A DNA stretch of 64,000 nt from NCBI RefSeq assembly GCF_014529535.1, contig NW_023503374.1, forward strand, positions 4,898,001 through 4,962,000, in the 5' to 3' direction. Made by a program: the position numbers and the translations under genes. Below, in pieces: positions 32,854 to 45,079 of this stretch (position 1 is the first letter of the stretch; each line of letters starts with the position of its first letter). The notes beneath the pieces were generated by a model. That model ran no database searches. It was not told the DNA's origin and saw nothing but the letters and a program-made list of their open reading frames with translations. The stretch is from Bradysia coprophila (lineage: Eukaryota > Arthropoda > Insecta > Diptera > Sciaridae).

Positions 32854-35312
32854 CAGACATGAGTCGGTTATCCGAAAAACTGAAAATTTAGGTTCGGTCA
32901 AGACCGAACCGAATTTCTTGGTTCGGACTTGACCGAACCGAAAATTTACTCCAAATCGTCAAAATGAATTTATTTTTATATCAGAGAAACAACGTTGAGG
33001 GAAAAGAGCACCAGGCTTCAGGAAAAATTTCGAAAATTTTGCAAATAGTATATTGCTCTGATCTTGGCCTATGAAAATTGCAGCTCATACATACCTTAGG
33101 ATTCTACCAACAAATGGCGACTCTTGTTGCTATTACATCTCGAAATTAGGTACCATGGCAACAGTTTTCCGACTCGCAATCTGCTTGGTCAAAAAGCTTA
33201 TAATAGGCTCGGGTCTTTATTTTGCGAAATCAACAATAGTAACGATATTTACAAATTTATTTCTGACTTTTTTCTGAATCAAAAATACTCTTTAGGACAA
33301 GTATATTGTCGACGACGGTTGATCTCATTAAAACTCGCTTCTCGTTAATCAAGAAGCCAGCCAACGAAAATTTGCTTTCAGCAGTTGCACTCCAAGCTGG
33401 AACTCAGGTACGACAACGTAACTATTGAGGTTCTGCTGTACCTCATCGATTGGCGCGTCAACAAAATTTGAATTCGCAAATTCTTCGATGATGCGGTCTT
33501 CTCCTGTGACTCGTCTTCGTTTCGGTGGAGGTGGAAGCTCTTCGTCGTCTGTATCATCAGAAACAGCAAACGCTGCAGCTTCTCACCGAATTTGCTCAAT
33601 CAATTCTTTTCCGTCTGTGAACATGTTCATGGACTTCAGCTTCGGATGGAAGAAAACTTATTTCTTGCGAATGTCATCCGCCACCCATTTCTCTTCCATA
33701 AATGCCAGTCCAAGTTCTTTCATTTCTGCTATAGGAAAGGAATCGTGACGAGAAGCAGCTAGATGTTCTTGAAGCTGTAACCGATGGAGGGCTACATAGT
33801 GGGATGTTTTGTTTTAGCTTCGAATTGCAAAGTTGCTTCCCAAAACGGTTCAAGAAATTCTATCAACTCGTCCAAAAGGTCGTTGTCAATATCGGTAAGT
33901 AGATCACTTTCGCCTCTCGCATCCAGGAAATCCATCAAATTGCTACTCTCTTGTGCTTTCTTGATCGAATTTAACATAAACAACGTGGTATTCCAGCGAC
34001 TTTTTACTTCCGATCTGAGGCCATTGGGTAGATAATGTTGAATGTTCGAACGTTTAATGCGTGTTACATAAGCCCGACAGTTGTCCAATAGCGTAATAAC
34101 AGGATTTTGGTCGCAGATCTTGTTCAACATTTCGTCAACAATATTTTTCAGCAGATGAGCTGCGCAATTCAACCTTTCCGCGTAGTCCTTCAATGCGGCT
34201 ACAATTTCACCGCCCCGATCTGTTACAAATATAACATTGTCGATATCGATCTCGAAAGCCTCCAGAATGCTGATGATTTCAACGTGAACATTCTCGGCAT
34301 TCGCTGATATTTCGTCCAATTCCCTCACACAAAGCGTTGCTTCATTTAACACACCTTCTGATATGAAATGTACGTTCATGCCAAGATAATGGCACTTTGT
34401 AATATCTTCGGTCCACAGGTCGAGTGTAATTGAGAGTCCTTGTGTTTGAAGTCCCACAAGTCGTGTTTTCAGCTGGAGTCTTTTGTTTTCAGCTTCTTCG
34501 CCAACCAAGTGTGGAATTGTTGTGCGATGCGGCAGAATGTCCTTGGCCTTTAGGGGGCCATAGTGGTGTCCAATCGTTATTAATTTATCTGCAAGAGCCT
34601 CAAATCTTGAGAGACGAATTGTACCACATTTTCATTCACTGATGTCTTAATAGTTTCGACCGCGTTCTTGGAGAGGCCTGCCAACGATTTCCGCATCACA
34701 GTGTTTAAACACTCGTCTTTGTGTCGCAATAGGTTCGTAGTTCCCACTGTGCTGTTGTAGTTTTGCACTGTGAAACATGTAACACACGCAATTTTTCCTT
34801 CAACACGTTGACCATTATCGTCGATAACCCAATGCTTGCCATTATTGATAGGCTGTGTGCAGTTGAAGATACCAGATCTTAAATTCTCAGAAACTTCGTT
34901 GCAATTCGTCCAAAGCAAAGTCACAATTTTTATCTCAAAATATAACTTGCATTTCGACCCCTGTTATACCTTTCATCCTGTGTATTTGTCAGTTGGAAAT
35001 TTTTTTGCAGAGACTTTTATCGAAAATTGTAAAACAAATAGTACACTAGCAGGAGATTTTCAATTGATGACAGTTATAAAATGTATTAGGGTTGTATCGG
35101 GTTGTGCGAGCCATTACTTAAGTGCTCTAGATGGTAACCCTTAAAGTAAATATTGCATAGATCTTCGAGAGTCGGTCAAGTCCAAACCAAGAAATTCGGT
35201 TCGGTCTGGTCCGAACCAAAACCTTCGGTTAGGTTATAACCGAACCGAATTTCCCAGTTCGGACTTGACCGAACCGAAATTTTCGGTTTTTCGGATAACC
35301 GACTCATGTCTG
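32854..35312 (-). mobile_element. hAT-type DNA transposon, full length but decayed
   Basis: The ends CAGACATGAGTCGGTTATCC and, inverted, the matching GGATAACCGACTCATGTCTG bound 2.46 kb. The sub-terminal regions repeat GGTTCGG/GACCGAACCGAA motifs, probable transposase-binding sites. A broken transposase lies between them on the minus strand. I do not see a clean 8-bp target duplication (flanks AAGTCACT and GTTACATG). Confidence 0.88.
33290..34924 (-). pseudogene. hAT transposase, frameshifted
   Basis: The N-part (34,580-34,924) has a BED-type zinc finger pattern (CVTCF ... LLRHKDEC). The middle (33,792-34,560) has LSITLDLWT, VIFVTDRGGEIVAAL, LNCAAHLLKNIVDEML and SRWNTTLFML, which match the hAT catalytic core. 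The C-terminal dimerisation signature is present in another frame near 33,290-33,400 (ESKFSLAGFLINEKRVLMRS). At least two frame breaks are visible: one near 34,590 (QDL versus FEALADKL) and one before the C-terminal signature. The element is therefore not autonomous. Confidence 0.9.
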
Positions 35313-35829
35313 GTTACATGCGTTAAAAACCGTAGTTTTCATGTTTCTGACACTAATTTCAACGCCCTCAGCATGCAAAATCCAATACATAAATCTGGAT
35401 AAAAATGAATATTTTCACTCGTCACAAAAATGTTTCCAAGTTTAAGTAACGCATTCACGACGTAGACATATGAAAAAATTCGTGCGTCAAATAACGCATA
35501 AAAGTGAAAAATTTTCTCCTCATTAGTTGGTATGACAAGTTTCTCAAGTCTATAGGACCTTCTGTCTGGGTTCCTATTATAGAGAGACAAAAAAACAAAC
35601 CAACAAGTATGCCTTATTTCAAATCTCTTCTGGCAACGCACTCCAACCGAACGTCATCCACAGAAGCAAACATAACAGCAACATATTTACTCGTTAAAGC
35701 TTCAAAGTGAGGCTGTATTGGCTTCTCTCTGGATGACGAATGACTATTGACATTTTGAACAGCCTTGGAAAAAAGTAGTATGAAATGTTCAGATAAATTC
35801 ATTTTTTTATAGAAACTTTTTGACCGTTA
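35313..35829. other. Intergenic
   Basis: Short open frames on both strands show nothing recognisable. The region sits between the hAT element and the next repeat copy. Confidence 0.5.
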
Positions 35830-35830
35830 A

Positions 35831-37107
35831 ACGAGCCATCAGAACAGTCGGAGCGTTTGCTGCGACTGAGCCCCGTACAAACCCGTATATCTATTGCGTA
35901 CGTGACCCTAGTGCGTCTGTCACCCTACTTTGACCGTAAGCCTATGCGCCGGTTAAAGTAGTTAAAGTAAAATTATTATGGAATGTGTACATCTTAGAAA
36001 TTCCTTTCAAATAAAACAAAAATTTCAAATAGCCCTAAAATTTTAATTTATTTATACTCAATAAATACACATAGGGCCTAGTATCGAACTCAGTCGAGGA
36101 TCCAATTTTTTTTTCAACTACATTCTATTCGGCCTTTGATTACCTTCCAAATGAAACAAAAAATACGGAAAACGGATGAAATTTGCTCGAGTTATATGTA
36201 AAATACACATAGGGCCCTAGTAGCGGCCTTAATCCGAGGACCCAAATTTAATTTTTTTTTTCAACAACATTCTATTCGGCCTTTGATTACCTTCCAAATG
36301 AAACAAAAATTACGAAAAACGGATGAAATTTGCTCGAGTTATATGTAAAATACACATAGGGCCCTAGTAGCGGCCTTAGTCCAAGGACCCAAACTTAATT
36401 TTTTTTTCAACAACATTCTATTCGGCCTTTGATTACCTTCCAAATGACACAAAAAATACGGAAAACGGATGAAATTTGCTCGAGTTATATGTAAAATACA
36501 CATAGGGCCCTAGTAGCGGCCTTAATCCGAGGACCCAAATTTAATTTTTTTTTTCAACAACATTCTATTCGGCCTTTGATTACCTTCCAAATGACACAAA
36601 AATTACGAAAAACGAATGAAATTTACTTGAGTTCTATGTAAAATACACATAGGGCCCTAGTAGCTTTTCACTTCTAAGGCCCTAACTCACGGTCCACTCA
36701 CCCGATTTAAAAAAACTTTTTTTTCCTGGATTGGTATTGACAATACCTATCATTTGCCGTGTCATTTCCATCGTTTATTTTGCCATAAATATCACCAAAA
36801 GACCTTAAATCACTTAGGTGGCCCTAACTCACGAAGGGCCGACCCGAATATGCCCATCTTCGAACTTAGCCTCACTATTTTGACTATCTTTCAGGGGAAT
36901 TTTTTTTTTTAAATCGGATTTGATTTACTCAAGATATCGACGTGACAGACAGACGGACAGACGGACAGACGGCCCAAATTTTTATTGCGGATTCGTCATC
37001 TATGAACATAGGCAAACACTTTGCCCTTACCGTCTGCTTCGAATTCCATCAATTACACACGGCATCGTAATCCTATAAGCCCCTTCGTACTTCGTACGGG
37101 GCTAAAA
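35831..37107 (+). repeat. GCCCCGTAC-ended repeat member with four 147-bp tandem units
   Basis: The left module is CATCAGAACAGTCGGAGCG with GAGCCCCGTAC; the right module ends TACTTCGTACGGGGCTAAAAA. Between them, units beginning AGGGCCCTAGTAGCGGCC repeat at about 36,209, 36,357, 36,506 and 36,650 (period about 147 bp). Next come a non-repeated part and the ACAGACGGACAGACGGAC microsatellite (36,945-36,973). The tandem unit is a diverged relative of the 145-bp unit at 55-59 kb (shared AGTAGCGGCCTTAGTCC and CATTCTATTCGGC). Confidence 0.9.
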
Positions 37108-37157
37108 ATCTGTTCTTGTGACTGTTCTTCGAGTGCGTTGGTTCTAGTGGTTCTGGT

Positions 37158-37405
37158 TAAACAGCCTCGATGAAGCGGGTTAGACTTTCTTGTTTCAGGC
37201 CAGGTTTGACCTGTTGCGAGCATTAATTATGAAAATATTTATTATTTCTTGTGTTCAATCAATTCAAATCGAATTCTTGAAAATTAACATTCAAAAATGT
37301 TGCGCTAAAAAAATCCAAATTTTACGACAGATCCACTTTGTCGCATTTTCTCATGTCGCATATTTCTGTCTCTGCCACTGTTACCCGCTTCATCGAGGCT
37401 GTTTA
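37158..37405. mobile_element. 248-bp hAT-type MITE with 8-bp target duplication
   Basis: The ends TAAACAGCCTCGATGAAGCG are exact inverted copies. GTTCTGGT is duplicated directly outside both ends (37,150-37,157 and 37,406-37,413). An 8-bp duplication fits hAT. It lies about 470 bp upstream of the helicase start codon. No coding capacity. Confidence 0.93.
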
Positions 37406-37413
37406 GTTCTGGT

Positions 37414-37874
37414 GCATGTTGCTTATACAGTGCGTTAGATTTATACTCAAATTATCGTGTTCTCTCTGGGGACCGAATCGAACTGAGATGTAAGTCAAAT
37501 AGAGTGTTAAAATCATATATAGAGAGCTGGCTATTCTTATTCGTTTTGGAAGTAAAAAGAGAAAATCCAACTTTGATTTTTAAAGATTGCAATTTTAGAA
37601 ATAGCATGGAAATGGGTTCAAAAAATTTACCTTTTCACGATAACAAGCGTGTTAAGCATAAAACTTTAATTCTTTCGTTTCCGTATAACATGACACATTG
37701 ACTGCGTCACTTTTTTTTGTCAATGGCTTTTACTGATGTGTCATTAAAGTAAATGTCATTGACTGACATAGCCACCTCGTTATTTTCCGTCTATTCTGCT
37801 TACGACGTCCATATTTAACAACGTGTGTGGTGTTTAATGTGTTTTCTGTTGTAAATTTAAACTGATCGTTGAAA
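37414..37874. other. Upstream region of the helicase gene
   Basis: No gene was seen. The sequence TCATTGACTGACA at 37,758 and a GTGTGTGGTGTTTAATGTG stretch at 37,822 precede the start codon. No clear TATA box or initiator could be assigned. Confidence 0.4.
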
Positions 37875-40800
37875 ATGAATGCAGAAAATCAACAGAGATT
37901 CGAATCAATGTTGAATGATTTGAATTCAACGCAAAAAGAGTCCGTATTATCCGACGATAATACTTTACAAATTTTAGCCGGTCCGGGTTCGGGAAAAACG
38001 AAAGGTAAATTTGCATAATTTTGAATCTACGAAATGACGCAGTAAATGCTAATATGGAACTCTGAATTAGTGTTGACATGCCGTGTGGCATATTTCGTGA
38101 TCAAAAAGCAAATTCAACCGAGAAACATCGTGGTGGTAACGTTCACGAATAAAGCGGCTGCTGAGATGAAAAAACGTTTGGAAGGTCTGATTGGGGCGAA
38201 GCAGACAGAAGAACTCATGATCGGCACTTTTCACGCTATTTGTTGTCGCATATTGCGTCAGCATGCTAGCAGTGTTCAGCTGGATTCAAACTTTACTATG
38301 GCTGATAACGATATGAGGTAAGATGCCTCGATTTTTTTGAAGTTCATTTTTGGGGTTGTTTGTGGTGAGAAAATACGTCTTTTTTGTACCCCGCTTTTCC
38401 GGTTGAAGAGAAACCGGTTTTTGCATAATTTTCTTCCTTGCCTCTAGCAAAAAGGGTACTTATTAGTCCCTGACCTTTCCGAAGCATGAATTTCAAATTT
38501 TTATTTTTATTCCACGAAAAAGTCGAGTGAGTAGTGGTCCTCGCTGAGCTATGGATGTAAATTTTTGACTTCTTGGCCAATCTTTCACAGACGACATTCT
38601 TATCGTTAGAACAGTTGTCCAATATTGACTTGATCTAAGTAGGCTTGACAGACTGATCTACTTCACCATATTTGTGAGTGTCTGTTCACTTTGAATGAAA
38701 TGCCGGTGGTTGATGGGACTCAGTAATTTCCTGGCCATTATGAAGAAGTTGAATTGTACCATGATGCAATAACGAACCTAATTTGCTACTGAAATCCGTT
38801 TCATTGCAGCAAGCAAATACTAGCACGACTCCGTAAAGATCGCACTGTCAACATCAATGAGTTCACGCGAAAGACTATGCAACTCGGTAATGTCTCAATC
38901 TGTGAATTTGTTGTTGTAACGGATGATTTAATGGAAATAATTGATTTAGGTGCAATTTGGGGCTTGATCAGCAAAGCCAAAAATAAGGGTGAAACGTGCG
39001 CCGTTTACGCGAAACTATACGGGAAGGACTTCAAAACGAAAGACATTGCCACGCTGTACGTAGCGTACGAAAGAGAGCTAAAGAAGCTCAATCTGGTGGT
39101 AACGTATTAGACACCTGTCTTGGCATCACAGAGGTACTCATGATTTTCGTTCTCATTTGAAGGATTTCGACAATCTCCTGATCAAAGCATGTGAACTTTT
39201 GCAACAGAAACGTTTCGTTTTGTCGCACATTAAAGCAATTCTGGTCGATGAGGTAAATGGAATCCGAAACGGGTACATCAATCCGAATGTTGTGAATAAT
39301 TATTTGTTGTTGTTGTTTTCAGTATCAGGATACGAATATCGTGCAATACAATCTGATCAAATTGATGTTCAGCCAAGATAACCGAAAATGTCTTACGATT
39401 GTGGGCGGTGAGTATTTCTGTAAAAATTTGTATTTTGTACTCCTCCTTCACCTTTCTAACTGTTAAGGGGAAACGGCCAACACTGGTAGAAGTGAGACAA
39501 CGATAAAATCAAGATGGCCTTACACATTCTTGTTATTGGCTGTGTACAATCGAAAAAGAGCTTGAATTTTAGATCTTCAATAGCGGAAGGGATCCCCCTT
39601 CGTGCTAACTTAGTCCAAGATTACATTCAGTGCGTTTAGTACGTTCCGATAATAAGAAAAGAACCACTGGTTCAGTTACAGTCGATCGACAAAGTGATCG
39701 GACTAGCTTCTGCTTTCATCAGTAAAATCTTATTTGAAGCAAATTACTTCCGAATTCCCTGTTCGAGTGCAGTCTTTGATTATCTAACATTGTCGTCCCT
39801 TAATACTTTCTGTGCGACCTGATGATGGTGCAATAGCCTTTACTGTTTCTTCTTAGTTTGTTACTTCATTAGTGTGAACTTGCATTTTGCGATTTAAGAG
39901 AACTTTGGCCTTTACGGCAAGCTTGTCGTAATAAATCTATATTTCAACCTTGGTACAACAGATCACAGATCTGACTCAAGTCATCTGTTATTGACGACAA
40001 TGACAAAGAACTGAACGACGAGCTCTGGCTAGTGTTTGATTATATAGCAAAATGTGTGGGTAAACAAATGAAGTAAAAGATTTCTTATCAAATGCAAGGC
40101 AATACCTTTGACAAAAGATGTGATGTGCTTGCCGTTTCTAAACTGTCGATTCAATAACCATCTCCCACAAAAAACTAAATTTGAATTGTTCAACAGACCC
40201 CGATCAATCCATTTATGGATTTCGCAGTGCAGAGCCACAAAATTTCATCAAAATGCAGAAGGAATATTCCAACACCGGCGTCATTAATATGGAGCAAAAT
40301 TACCGAAGCACAAGCACAATTTTGAATGCAGCTCTCCACGTCATATCCCATGGTAAGGACTGTACTGGTCGAGATGATATCGAGAAAATTTTCATGAAAA
40401 CTTTTTCTTCCGATTGAAGACAAGAGTCGGATTGAAAAATCGCTGCATACGGATAACCCCATTGGTAAGCCGATTCTGAAAATCCAAACTTCCGACGAAT
40501 CAGCTCAAGCTCAATTCGTTGCCATGGAGATTAAGAAAATAATTGACGGTTCCAAGGGAATGGTTGGCTACAAAGATTTCGCAGTGCTAATGCGAATGAA
40601 CGCAACGTCACAACAATTTGAACAATGTTTCCGAGCGAACAAGATTCCATTTACGATCGTAAGTACTGCAAGTAAGTACAGCCGGCCAACAAAGAGTCAT
40701 ACGTTTTATACTACCAACAGGTTGGAGGTGACCGTTTCTTTAACCGCGTGGAAGTTAAGGACATACTTGCATACATACGGTTTGCCTATAATCCTAAGGA

Positions 40801-42489
40801 TACTCAAAGTTTCACCCGAATAATCAACGTCCCCAAAAGAGGAGTGGGTGACGTAAATCTGCAAAAAATAATTGCCAAAAACGACACAGACGGAACCGAT
40901 CTGCTGGATACGATTCTGGATATTGGGATGGGTAACGCGAGAACTTTCAATCGCTTCATCAAAGAGTCCATGCTCGAGCTGGGCAGCATAATACAGAGAA
41001 CAAAGACAATGATCGACAATGATGTAAGTGGATGCTACCTATCGTTGTGTAACTCAACTGTTTCCATAATTTTCTAATCGGTTTTAAGGAGAGCATCCCC
41101 GACATTATAAAATACATCCTGGGAGCGACCAAATACTTCGCATACCTGCAACAGAACTACTTTGCCGATCATGAGGCTAGATGGGGAAATGTCGGCGAGT
41201 TAATATCCATTGCACAGCAGTCGCGGTTAAACGAAAGTGATGTAATCGACATTAGCTCGGACGATAGTGATGATGATGGCGCTTCAACGTCAACGATTAA
41301 ACGTGAGGACGACACCACCGGAACCGAGTCGACTGCTCGAAGTGCGAAATTTGCGGATTTCATTGTGAAGTGAGTGATTTTTGGTTGAATTTTTAGGTTG
41401 ACATTCTGTAACACGTTTCTGCGGGATAAATGGTCTGTCTTCGACGGGGAAAACCATTTCAGGGGACCATTTTTACAGTTATATTTGAAGATCGTAGTTG
41501 GACTGGATTCCCTGTGACAGACACTCAACTGTCTAACTATCAAGTAACTTTCATATCGTCTCTTAGAAGAAAGTTTGGTGGATTGTAGGATCCTGGGAAA
41601 ATAACAACCAGATAACGCTATGCAACGGTTACACAGCTATCAGAATAAGAGACTTACATGCACGAACTTTCCTCTCCTACAAATTTTTTGTTAATTCCAG
41701 ATCTGCCGATACAGGAACTGAATCTGTGCCAAAACTCACCGTGTCCGAGTTTCTCGAGTACTGCGATTTGTGCTCCGATCAAAAAGAATTGGAAGACGCT
41801 GAGGGTGGCGTAAGTAAACCGTTTGTAAATTGGTGAGATTTTCCATTTCCTTAATTGCCTCTTCTCTTCCCAGAAAGTCGTAATTGCAACATTGCATGCG
41901 TCGAAAGGTGAGAATTATTTGCGACGGGCACAGGATTTTGAATACAAAAAAATGTTTACATTTTTAGGCTTAGAATGGCCGTGCGTATTTATAGCTACCT
42001 GCAATGAAGACGTGATTCCACACAAAATGTCTGACTCCGTTGATGAAGAATGGTAAGAGTTTCGATGTCGAAAAAGTCCATTCTCCACCAATTCCACCAA
42101 TTCATTCTCTTTTCTTCTTTCTCAGCCGTTTACTATATGTTGGCATGACCAGATCAAAGTGTAAGCACATCTAGTTGGCGATTCCATCATGCGATTACAT
42201 TTTCCTTCTAATTATAATTAATCTTCCAGTTCTGCTATACTGTCTATCACCCAGAGAGCGCATCAGCTGGGGTGGAACAGTTCAAGAGCCGCCATCGCAT
42301 TTTTTGAATAACATGGATAAGTCGCTGTTCAATCGGAAGCCGCACGAATGGGATAATAGTATGCGTCTCATGCTAGGCAAAACGATTGGAAGAGAAGTCG
42401 TTGACGAGACATTTTCTGAACTGCCGAAAAAGCGACCAAGTGACGGTGATATTGATCCAATCGACTCGAAGAAGCAACGATGCGAGTAA
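37875..42489 (+). CDS. UvrD/Srs2-type superfamily 1A DNA helicase, 15 exons
   Basis: Exons: 37,875-38,004; 38,071-38,317; 38,810-38,886; 38,950-39,098; 39,163-39,252; 39,323-39,407; 40,197-40,352; 40,420-40,658; 40,721-41,023; 41,089-41,369; 41,701-41,809; 41,874-41,907; 41,968-42,052; 42,126-42,160; 42,230-42,489. All introns are GT-AG, phases agree, and the product is 759 aa. All helicase motifs are present: Q-like LNSTQKESV; I GPGSGKT (36-42); Ia VVTFTNKAAAEM (65-76); Ib IGTFHAIC; II VDEYQD (229-234); III GDPDQSIYGFRSA (259-271); IV MEQNYRST; V TLHASKGLEW; VI RLLYVGMTRSK (663-673). It is predicted to be a 3'-5' DNA translocase that strips or unwinds DNA, as Srs2/UvrD do. An acidic/Ser insert (ISSDDSDDD) sits in the 2B region. 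There is no F-box, so it is not FBH1. Poly(A) ATTAAA at 42,631. Origin discussed in findings. Confidence 0.95.
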
Positions 42490-43052
42490 TTTTTGCAAAG
42501 TCGTCACACCTGCACATTCATTTTACCAGTTTTATCTTTAAGAAAAGTTAATTGTCCACACCCTGTGTGAACAGAAATGTATTTTCAGTCGAACTGTGTT
42601 GCATGTATATTGATTGTTCATTGGAAATGAATTAAAGAATTTACCAAGCGCATAAATGCGCGACTTGAATGGTGAGTTTTTAGTTCTTAGAATTAACATT
42701 AGTGCAGCCCGAGCAGTGATAGCTTTACCTACAAATTATGTCAAGGTCAAGTCCATCTATCGAAATATCTTCAAAAAAGTCTTCTGCTTCTGCCACATAA
42801 AATGGAGAGCTAAATGGGACAAGATCTTGTGAATCACGTCTTGTTGTGGGTATTATAAAAAAATGAGGTAGTGGGAATGATCATCCTCTTTTCAGCTCGA
42901 ATTTTACTATGTCAAACCACACTGACCAGAGCTAGTGGCTTATTTTTGACGTTCTGCCTACAACAGATGACATAGCTGAAGCAAAACGAAGTCTTGACTG
43001 GCAATATTGTAATTTTATTTCAAAATAATGGAGTCCCTTCATTGTCGTACAA
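42490..43052. other. Convergent 3' flank of helicase and chitinase genes
   Basis: ATTAAA at 42,631-42,636 is the probable helicase poly(A) signal. For the minus strand, AATAAA lies at 43,014-43,019, about 35 bp after the chitinase stop. Otherwise nothing was seen. Confidence 0.6.
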
Positions 43053-45076
43053 TTAGCATCGAACTGCCCACGCATAGTTACACAGCGATCGAAGTTCGTC
43101 ATACACCAAACCGTATTTGCATTCGTAGCGAGTTTTCGAGTAGTTGCCGTTCCTGCGAAATTGATTGGTTTGAGTGTTAAAGGTTGATTGGGGAAAAAGT
43201 GGGAACTTAAAGGCTAACCAATTTGCACCGCAATAGTAGTAAACGCTACAATCTGTTGGGTCTCGGAATGTTCCAGATGCAGTACAGACGAATTCTCCCG
43301 GAGTAGGAACATTAGTGGTGGCTCTAGTAGTTGTTGTTGGAGCCTTAGTGGTAGTAGTAGTGGAAGCCTTAGTTGTTGTTGTAGGAGCCTTAGTGGTAGT
43401 AGTAGTAGTTACTGTAGTAGCCGGTGTTGTTGTACTTCCTGTTGACTAAATAGAAAAACATGATTTTGTGTAGTCTATTGTATGTTGGTTGGATTGTTCG
43501 AGGGTATAGGCTTCAAACGACGCTGTTACTCCATTCGCAAAAATCCACACCTACCCCAGACAAAACTTGATTTATTGTTTGCAGTAACGGAAACGCACCA
43601 CCTCCACAAACATTTTTTGCGTCCTCGTAATCGATGGCCCACACCATAATTCCGCCTAAATTCCGTGCAATAGCGTACTCGGCCTTGATCTGAACCGATT
43701 GCGTGTTATCATAGCCAATCCATTGGTTGCCATTGTACGAGTACGGATTCTTTTGCTTATCATCAAACACGGTCGTCCAACCGGATGATTTCAATTTTTC
43801 GCATATCTACAAAGTCGCAGCAGTGTTTGATTGTTAGAATGAGTTGTTCCTCTCTCAGCCTTTCATTTTTCATACTTCAAGATGCGACAATGTTCCTGAT
43901 TCCAATGTGTATGGACCTGCGGCTCCCGGTCCCGAAGTGGGAGATCCAACTTTATTGTTATTGACATTCGACAGTGTAAACGATCTGCCGTATAAAGCAA
44001 CGCCCATTAACAGTTTTTGTGGACTGGCACCAGCGTTTATCCATGCTGTAATTGAAGCGTCTTGATTGAGTTGTGCATTCGTATCAACACTGCTAGCATA
44101 CAGGGGAGACGTTTGGCCAGTGACGCCATCATATGCGCCGTGATAATCGTAGCTCATGATGTTAATCAGATCCAGGTATCTAAAGGCGAAACAGAACACA
44201 TTGAATGGTGTCCCAACTTCGATTTCACTAAGTTAACTAACTGATTCATTTGTACAACATCGTAAGACGATTGGTGAAAACTTTGTGTAGCTCCGACAGC
44301 TGCAGTAAGCAGTTTTGCACCATTAAATTTCTCTTTCAATTCCTTCAACAGAGTTATGAAGTTGACCTAGTTTAATTGGAAAAGAAAATGAATTTTCCTA
44401 CACGAAATTGCGTTATTAGGTCCTACTCTATCTGCATAGACACCACCTCTTAAACCTGGATACTCCCAATCGAAATCGAAACCGTCGAAGCCGTACTTGT
44501 TCAAGAAATTGTAGACACTCGTTACAAATGCAGCTCGTTTTGATGTTGAAGCAGCCACCTTCCATTTTAATTTCATTTTGATTTCAATCTCCATTTTCAA
44601 CACAAAACGAAATTTAACTCACCGCAGAGTATGTTGTACTACCTTCGTTCCATCCTCCCATCGCTATTAACAGTTTAACATTCGGATTTGAATTTTTTAG
44701 ATTTATGAATCGAGTGAAGAGCGCTAAAAATATTCAAAATGTAACCGTAGGCATCGACATTATAGGTTCCGGATTAATTACTGCCAGAGTCTAAAAGTTT
44801 AACACTTCCGTCGGTATTTAAGCCGATAAAGGAATATGCAATGTGAGTGCAAAGATTAGGATTGATATTTTCCACACTAAACGCCCCATTTCCACTGCGA
44901 CCTCCTGCCCAGCTTCCGAAATAGCAAAAGACTTTATCTGGAATGAATAGTCGGCTGAATTGGTATTTGTAAAGAAAAAAAATTTAATTCAATTTTGACC
45001 AACTTGTAGCGGCGAAAGCTTCACTTGAAATTATTGCTACCGTGACGACACACCAAATTAACTTTGAGATCTTCAT
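43053..45076 (-). CDS. GH18 chitinase with Thr-rich linker and CBM14 domain, 9 exons
   Basis: Exons (minus): 45,000-45,076; 44,782-44,954; 44,623-44,723; 44,427-44,558; 44,242-44,366; 43,876-44,179; 43,555-43,806; 43,219-43,445; 43,053-43,152. The phases close to 496 aa. The order is signal peptide ([20 protein letters not shown]); GH18 barrel from [28 protein letters not shown]; catalytic [10 protein letters not shown] with Glu149; [51 protein letters not shown]; a Thr-rich linker (about 389-435); and a C-terminal six-cysteine CBM14 chitin-binding domain. It is an extracellular endochitinase of cuticle or peritrophic matrix, and the catalytic residues look intact. The first donor (TTG|GTCAAA) is weak, but it is the only one I found that keeps the frame. 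A single catalytic domain with CBM14 fits the insect group IV/II-like small chitinases; I do not assign a subgroup. Confidence 0.95.
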
Positions 45077-45079
45077 CTC

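Noticed and set aside
38344-38622. Minus-strand frame inside helicase intron 2
   Set aside because: No domain is seen and it lies wholly within a well-supported intron.
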